Positions 60,759 to 64,000 of a stretch of 64,000 nucleotides of DNA are shown piece after piece (within the stretch, counting starts at the first letter, position 1; each line of letters opens with the position of its first letter). The notes beneath the pieces were generated by a model. The model was not told where the DNA came from, did no database searches, and worked only from the letters and a program-made list of their open reading frames with translations. Source of the stretch: Herpetosiphon geysericola (GTDB lineage: Bacteria > Chloroflexota > Chloroflexia > Chloroflexales > Herpetosiphonaceae); NCBI RefSeq assembly GCF_001306135.1, contig NZ_LGKP01000042.1, forward strand, positions 83,705-147,704, read 5' to 3'. A program made the translations under genes and the position numbers.

Positions 60759-63700
60759 ATGATCGAATATCAGGTCGGCGATATTATTCTAGGAGAATAT
60801 CATGTTTTTCAGGTTTTGAAAGGCGGACAGGGGATTGTCTACCTCTGCAAAGTCGGTCTGGGAACCGTAGCACTCAAAACCTTCAATAATACAGTGGCGT
60901 GGGATACCAATAGGCGCAATATGTTTCGCAAGGAAGCTCTGGTTTGGTTAAGATTAGGCTTCCATCCCTACATTGTCCCGGCTTTAGGGTTTCTGATGGT
61001 AGGCGAACAACCGTACATTTTGTCCGAGGCCATAGTCGATTCCGATCAACGGTCTTTTAGCCTAGACACGCTTCTGCAAGAGCGTGGTCAACTTAATAAC
61101 AACGAAGCCGTCGTGGCTTGTTGGCAAATAATCACTGCTATGATATTCGTCACGCGCCAAATGCCAGATCTCGTGCACTGCGACTTAAAACCAAGCAATA
61201 TTCTCGTTGATTCAAGTGGTACCATGCGTATATCCGATTTTGGTCTTGTCCAAGCGCTCTCCAATCCGCAAGCAGGCTCCATCCCTTATATGTCCCCGGA
61301 GCAGGTGCGTGGCACCCCGCTCGATGCCCGCAGCGATATCTTCGCCTTAGGCGCTATCACCTACGAGCTACTGACAGGCCGCCTAGCCTTTCCTGTCGTG
61401 CGTCCAGGGCAAGAGTCGAGTCCACAAGTCATCTCACAAGCGCTTGCGGATTTGGCCAAGCTTCATAGCACAGGCTATATCCCCGCCGATATCGACTGGC
61501 GTGTGCCCTCGGATTTGAGAGCATGGATCAAACGGTGCTTAGCCAGCAATCCGGAGGATCGGTATCGAGGATGGGATGAAGCGCAAGCAGCGCTGGCATA
61601 TCTGGCACGAACCCGATCAATTGTCCTTGCGCAACCCCCTGCATACGAAGTCCCGCCTCAACTTCTTTTGCTAAAGGCGTTTTCATTCTTCACACTCGGC
61701 TATGGGAGTGATGCGTGGGAGCTTTGCAATGCTCTGTTGGATGCCCATCCACATTATAAAGAAGGCCAGTATTTGAAGATCGTGATGCTGTTTGAAGCGG
61801 ATGGTGAAGAGGCGCAACAAGTAAGAAACACATACATCGATCAACTACTGGCCACTGATCCGCACGACGCGCGGTTTTGGATGTTCAAAGCGATGGTAAC
61901 CGTTCCGGAGGATGATTCGAGTTACGCTTATGCCCTTGAATGTATCAATCGGGCACTCACACTTGACAGCCAGTTAGCTGATGCTTGGGCTGGACGGGCG
62001 ATCATCATGGCGAGCTACCACGGCACGCTGAATCTTGCCAGTGATACGCCACCACCGCCCGATGATATGATCGAACGAATCATTAACGATATTCAGTGTG
62101 CTGTCGCACTTAATCAGGCGATTTTTGATTTCAATCCAGTCCTCATGCCGATTTTCATCCGATGCTGGCGTTGGCGCTCTTCTCCGGACTACGCTCTACA
62201 ATTGGTCAGCGAGGGATTGAGTCGCTATCCCATGTCAACCGGGCTGCTCTTGCAACGAGCTGACATCTTGCTTGATCTAGAACGATTTGAGGATGCACAG
62301 GAAGATCTTGATCGTGTTTTCGCACTTGACGAGAATTCCTTCCAATACGCGGACATTCAGCGAAGAGCCAACCAGCAACGCTGGCCAACGCGTTACGGGC
62401 TAAGCGCTGACAACTCTACGGGATGGATTGCTTGGTGGGAACAGGCCTCGCAACGCGAACGCGAGCTTGATGCACGCACCAGTGCCGGTTACGATCCGCT
62501 GACCTTTGGGCGCAATGTGGACGACTATGTTTGGCGGGCGAAGTATTATGAAAGCCGAAAACAGCTCGATCAGGCAATCCAAGAAGCGCATCAGGCGCTT
62601 ATGCTCGACCCTTGGAACACCAACCTGCTTTGGCTCAAGAGCACATTGCTCGCTACGATTGATTACAACGAGGAGGTTATAACGCTTCTTGAGCGCGCCC
62701 GTACCCTGGAACGGAGCGATTTCAATATCCATCGCCTCTATCTAATCATCCTGATTAAACACACCCGCTTTGCCGAGGCTATCACCGAATGCCTGTCGCT
62801 CAGTCAGGAATTTCCCGATAACCAAGCGCATCTGACGCGCATTCAGCACCTCGCCTATCAACAGCGCGGCTTTTCGCACAATTTCGGCAGTCAAACAGGA
62901 TTAGACGAAGCGCTGCGGGATGCCAATAGCGCTCTACGTTTAGATCCCCGAGCTGGCCTGGCCTACGAATTACGGGGTATGGTCCACATCGAACTGGGGC
63001 GATATGAAGCGGCACTTGAGGATTTTACCCAGGCAATCGCTTACAACGAAGCGCCCTCCAATGCATATGCGTATCGATCAAACCTTCACCTCTCACTTGG
63101 CGATCTCCAGAATGCGGTGGCTGATGCCGAATTGGCGATTGAAGCAAATCCGGAGTCGGGGTATGCCTACAGCATTCGGGCTGACTGTGCTATGCTTGAG
63201 CGGCGCATAGTCGTCGCTCAAGCGGATTATGATCGGGCTGTCCAACTCGAGTCCGATCTTGTACCCGCATATGTCGGCCGCGCGTCCATCGCTTTGATGC
63301 AAGGAAACATAGAGGGCGCTCTAGCCGATTGCGATACAGCCATCGCGCAGATGACTCTCTTTGCGCCAGCCTATCTCGTTCGCGCCGGAGTCCAAATCGC
63401 GCTGGGCCGATTAGAAGAAGCAAACGCCGACCTTGACACATTCATGGAGCTTATACCAAACCCACAGCCTATCTTCGCTGTACAGTTAGCCTATAACCGC
63501 GCCGTTTGCTACGTACAGGAGCAGCGCTATGGCGAGGCCCTTCAACAAATCAATCAGGGACTTCAATATATCGACAGAATCATACCAATAGCGCAGGGGA
63601 CTTACTCGATACTCTTGCTCTCGCAACGGGCTCTCTTATATGGCGGCGTATACCAACGCCCACATGAAGCGCTGCGCGATACCGAACGTGCGCTGTCAAT

Positions 63701-64000
63701 AGACTCCCAGATCCCCGATGTCCTTGTGCTACACGCCACATTGCTGATGCAGTGCGATGATTTTGACGGAGCCTTTCAAGCCGTCATTCAAGCTCTTCAG
63801 ATCGAACCACGGCATGCTCCTGCGCTTGCGCTTCGCGGTAGTATATGGACGTTCGTTGACGAACTTGATAAAGCCCATGAGGACTTAACGTTGGCTTTAG
63901 ACCTTGATGATCAAATTCCTCAGGCCCACTTGGGCATGGGTGTCTTACTGACAAAACGAGGAGAACTCCAAACCGCTTTGATACACCTCGAACAGGCAGC
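60759..64000 (+). CDS. Ser/Thr protein kinase with long TPR array, incomplete at right edge
   Basis: GAAGGGAG lies upstream of the ATG at 60759, and the frame stays open to the window end (at least 1,080 codons). The kinase domain has KGGQGIVYL (glycine loop), K40 in VALKTF, HCDLKPSN at 140-147 (HRD variant), DFG at 160-162 and SPE near 178. TPR repeats run from about residue 290 onward (many ALxxxP/LDP repeat ends). Such Hanks-type kinases regulate signalling by phosphorylation; the TPRs bind partners. An FHA protein is divergently encoded. Confidence 0.9.
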   Translation, partial: MIEYQVGDIILGEYHVFQVLKGGQGIVYLCKVGLGTVALKTFNNTVAWDTNRRNMFRKEALVWLRLGFHPYIVPALGFLMVGEQPYILSEAIVDSDQRSFSLDTLLQERGQLNNNEAVVACWQIITAMIFVTRQMPDLVHCDLKPSNILVDSSGTMRISDFGLVQALSNPQAGSIPYMSPEQVRGTPLDARSDIFALGAITYELLTGRLAFPVVRPGQESSPQVISQALADLAKLHSTGYIPADIDWRVPSDLRAWIKRCLASNPEDRYRGWDEAQAALAYLARTRSIVLAQPPAYEVPPQLLLLKAFSFFTLGYGSDAWELCNALLDAHPHYKEGQYLKIVMLFEADGEEAQQVRNTYIDQLLATDPHDARFWMFKAMVTVPEDDSSYAYALECINRALTLDSQLADAWAGRAIIMASYHGTLNLASDTPPPPDDMIERIINDIQCAVALNQAIFDFNPVLMPIFIRCWRWRSSPDYALQLVSEGLSRYPMSTGLLLQRADILLDLERFEDAQEDLDRVFALDENSFQYADIQRRANQQRWPTRYGLSADNSTGWIAWWEQASQRERELDARTSAGYDPLTFGRNVDDYVWRAKYYESRKQLDQAIQEAHQALMLDPWNTNLLWLKSTLLATIDYNEEVITLLERARTLERSDFNIHRLYLIILIKHTRFAEAITECLSLSQEFPDNQAHLTRIQHLAYQQRGFSHNFGSQTGLDEALRDANSALRLDPRAGLAYELRGMVHIELGRYEAALEDFTQAIAYNEAPSNAYAYRSNLHLSLGDLQNAVADAELAIEANPESGYAYSIRADCAMLERRIVVAQADYDRAVQLESDLVPAYVGRASIALMQGNIEGALADCDTAIAQMTLFAPAYLVRAGVQIALGRLEEANADLDTFMELIPNPQPIFAVQLAYNRAVCYVQEQRYGEALQQINQGLQYIDRIIPIAQGTYSILLLSQRALLYGGVYQRPHEALRDTERALSIDSQIPDVLVLHATLLMQCDDFDGAFQAVIQALQIEPRHAPALALRGSIWTFVDELDKAHEDLTLALDLDDQIPQAHLGMGVLLTKRGELQTALIHLEQA

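Overview
The window looks like part of a large plasmid or integrated plasmid-like element from a filamentous Chloroflexota bacterium, probably Herpetosiphon-like. This is inferred from mid-range GC, a plasmid-type actin (ParM-like) partition locus, an Os1348/NHLP-type RiPP precursor with its radical SAM enzyme, a kinase-TPR giant next to an FHA protein, and many IS elements. No rRNA, tRNA or CRISPR array was seen.

Layout. (1) 1-3.8 kb: edge of a putative replication-type gene, small hypothetical genes, three candidate small structured RNAs, and a centromere-like iteron cluster that flanks a good sigma70 promoter. (2) 3.8-8.1 kb, plus strand: ParM-like actin, ParR-like partner, a membrane protein and an FtsK-like ATPase with altered Walker motifs, ending at a strong terminator. 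(3) 8.2-16.2 kb, plus strand: a RiPP gene cluster made of a STAND regulator, M29 aminopeptidase, B12-type radical SAM enzyme, a 73-residue precursor and an M3 oligopeptidase. (4) 23.8 to 16.3 kb, minus strand: an operon with a DpdA/TGT-like protein, two PP-loop (PAPS-reductase/DndC-like) proteins, a GHKL ATPase and small unknowns, which suggests nucleic-acid base or backbone modification. (5) 24.6-27.8 kb: a large secreted protein followed by an IS982-like element. (6) 45 to 28.9 kb, mostly minus strand: a second set with small membrane proteins, a methyltransferase/P-loop protein carrying a homing intein exactly in its Walker A motif, the rest of that SF2 helicase as a separate gene, a MoxR-type AAA+ ATPase, a VWA/HExxH protein and two SWIM-finger proteins. 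(7) 45.4-60 kb: accessory region with a PIN protein, a MITE, nested insertion sequences, an HNH protein, a restriction-modification remnant, a second IS982 copy and small unknowns. (8) 60-64 kb: FHA protein divergent from a Ser/Thr kinase-TPR protein that runs off the window.

Most unusual features. Nearly every gene junction in the two minus-strand gene sets carries, just upstream of the Shine-Dalgarno site, a hairpin whose loop is complementary to a segment immediately upstream (interleaved inverted repeats). The sequences differ but the layout is the same, and one copy also precedes a plus-strand gene at 5.6 kb. In addition, a roughly 590-bp non-coding leader is duplicated at the heads of the two minus-strand sets (23.8-24.4 and 44.8-45.4 kb). 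Together these suggest an RNA-level or DNA-level control system shared across the element.
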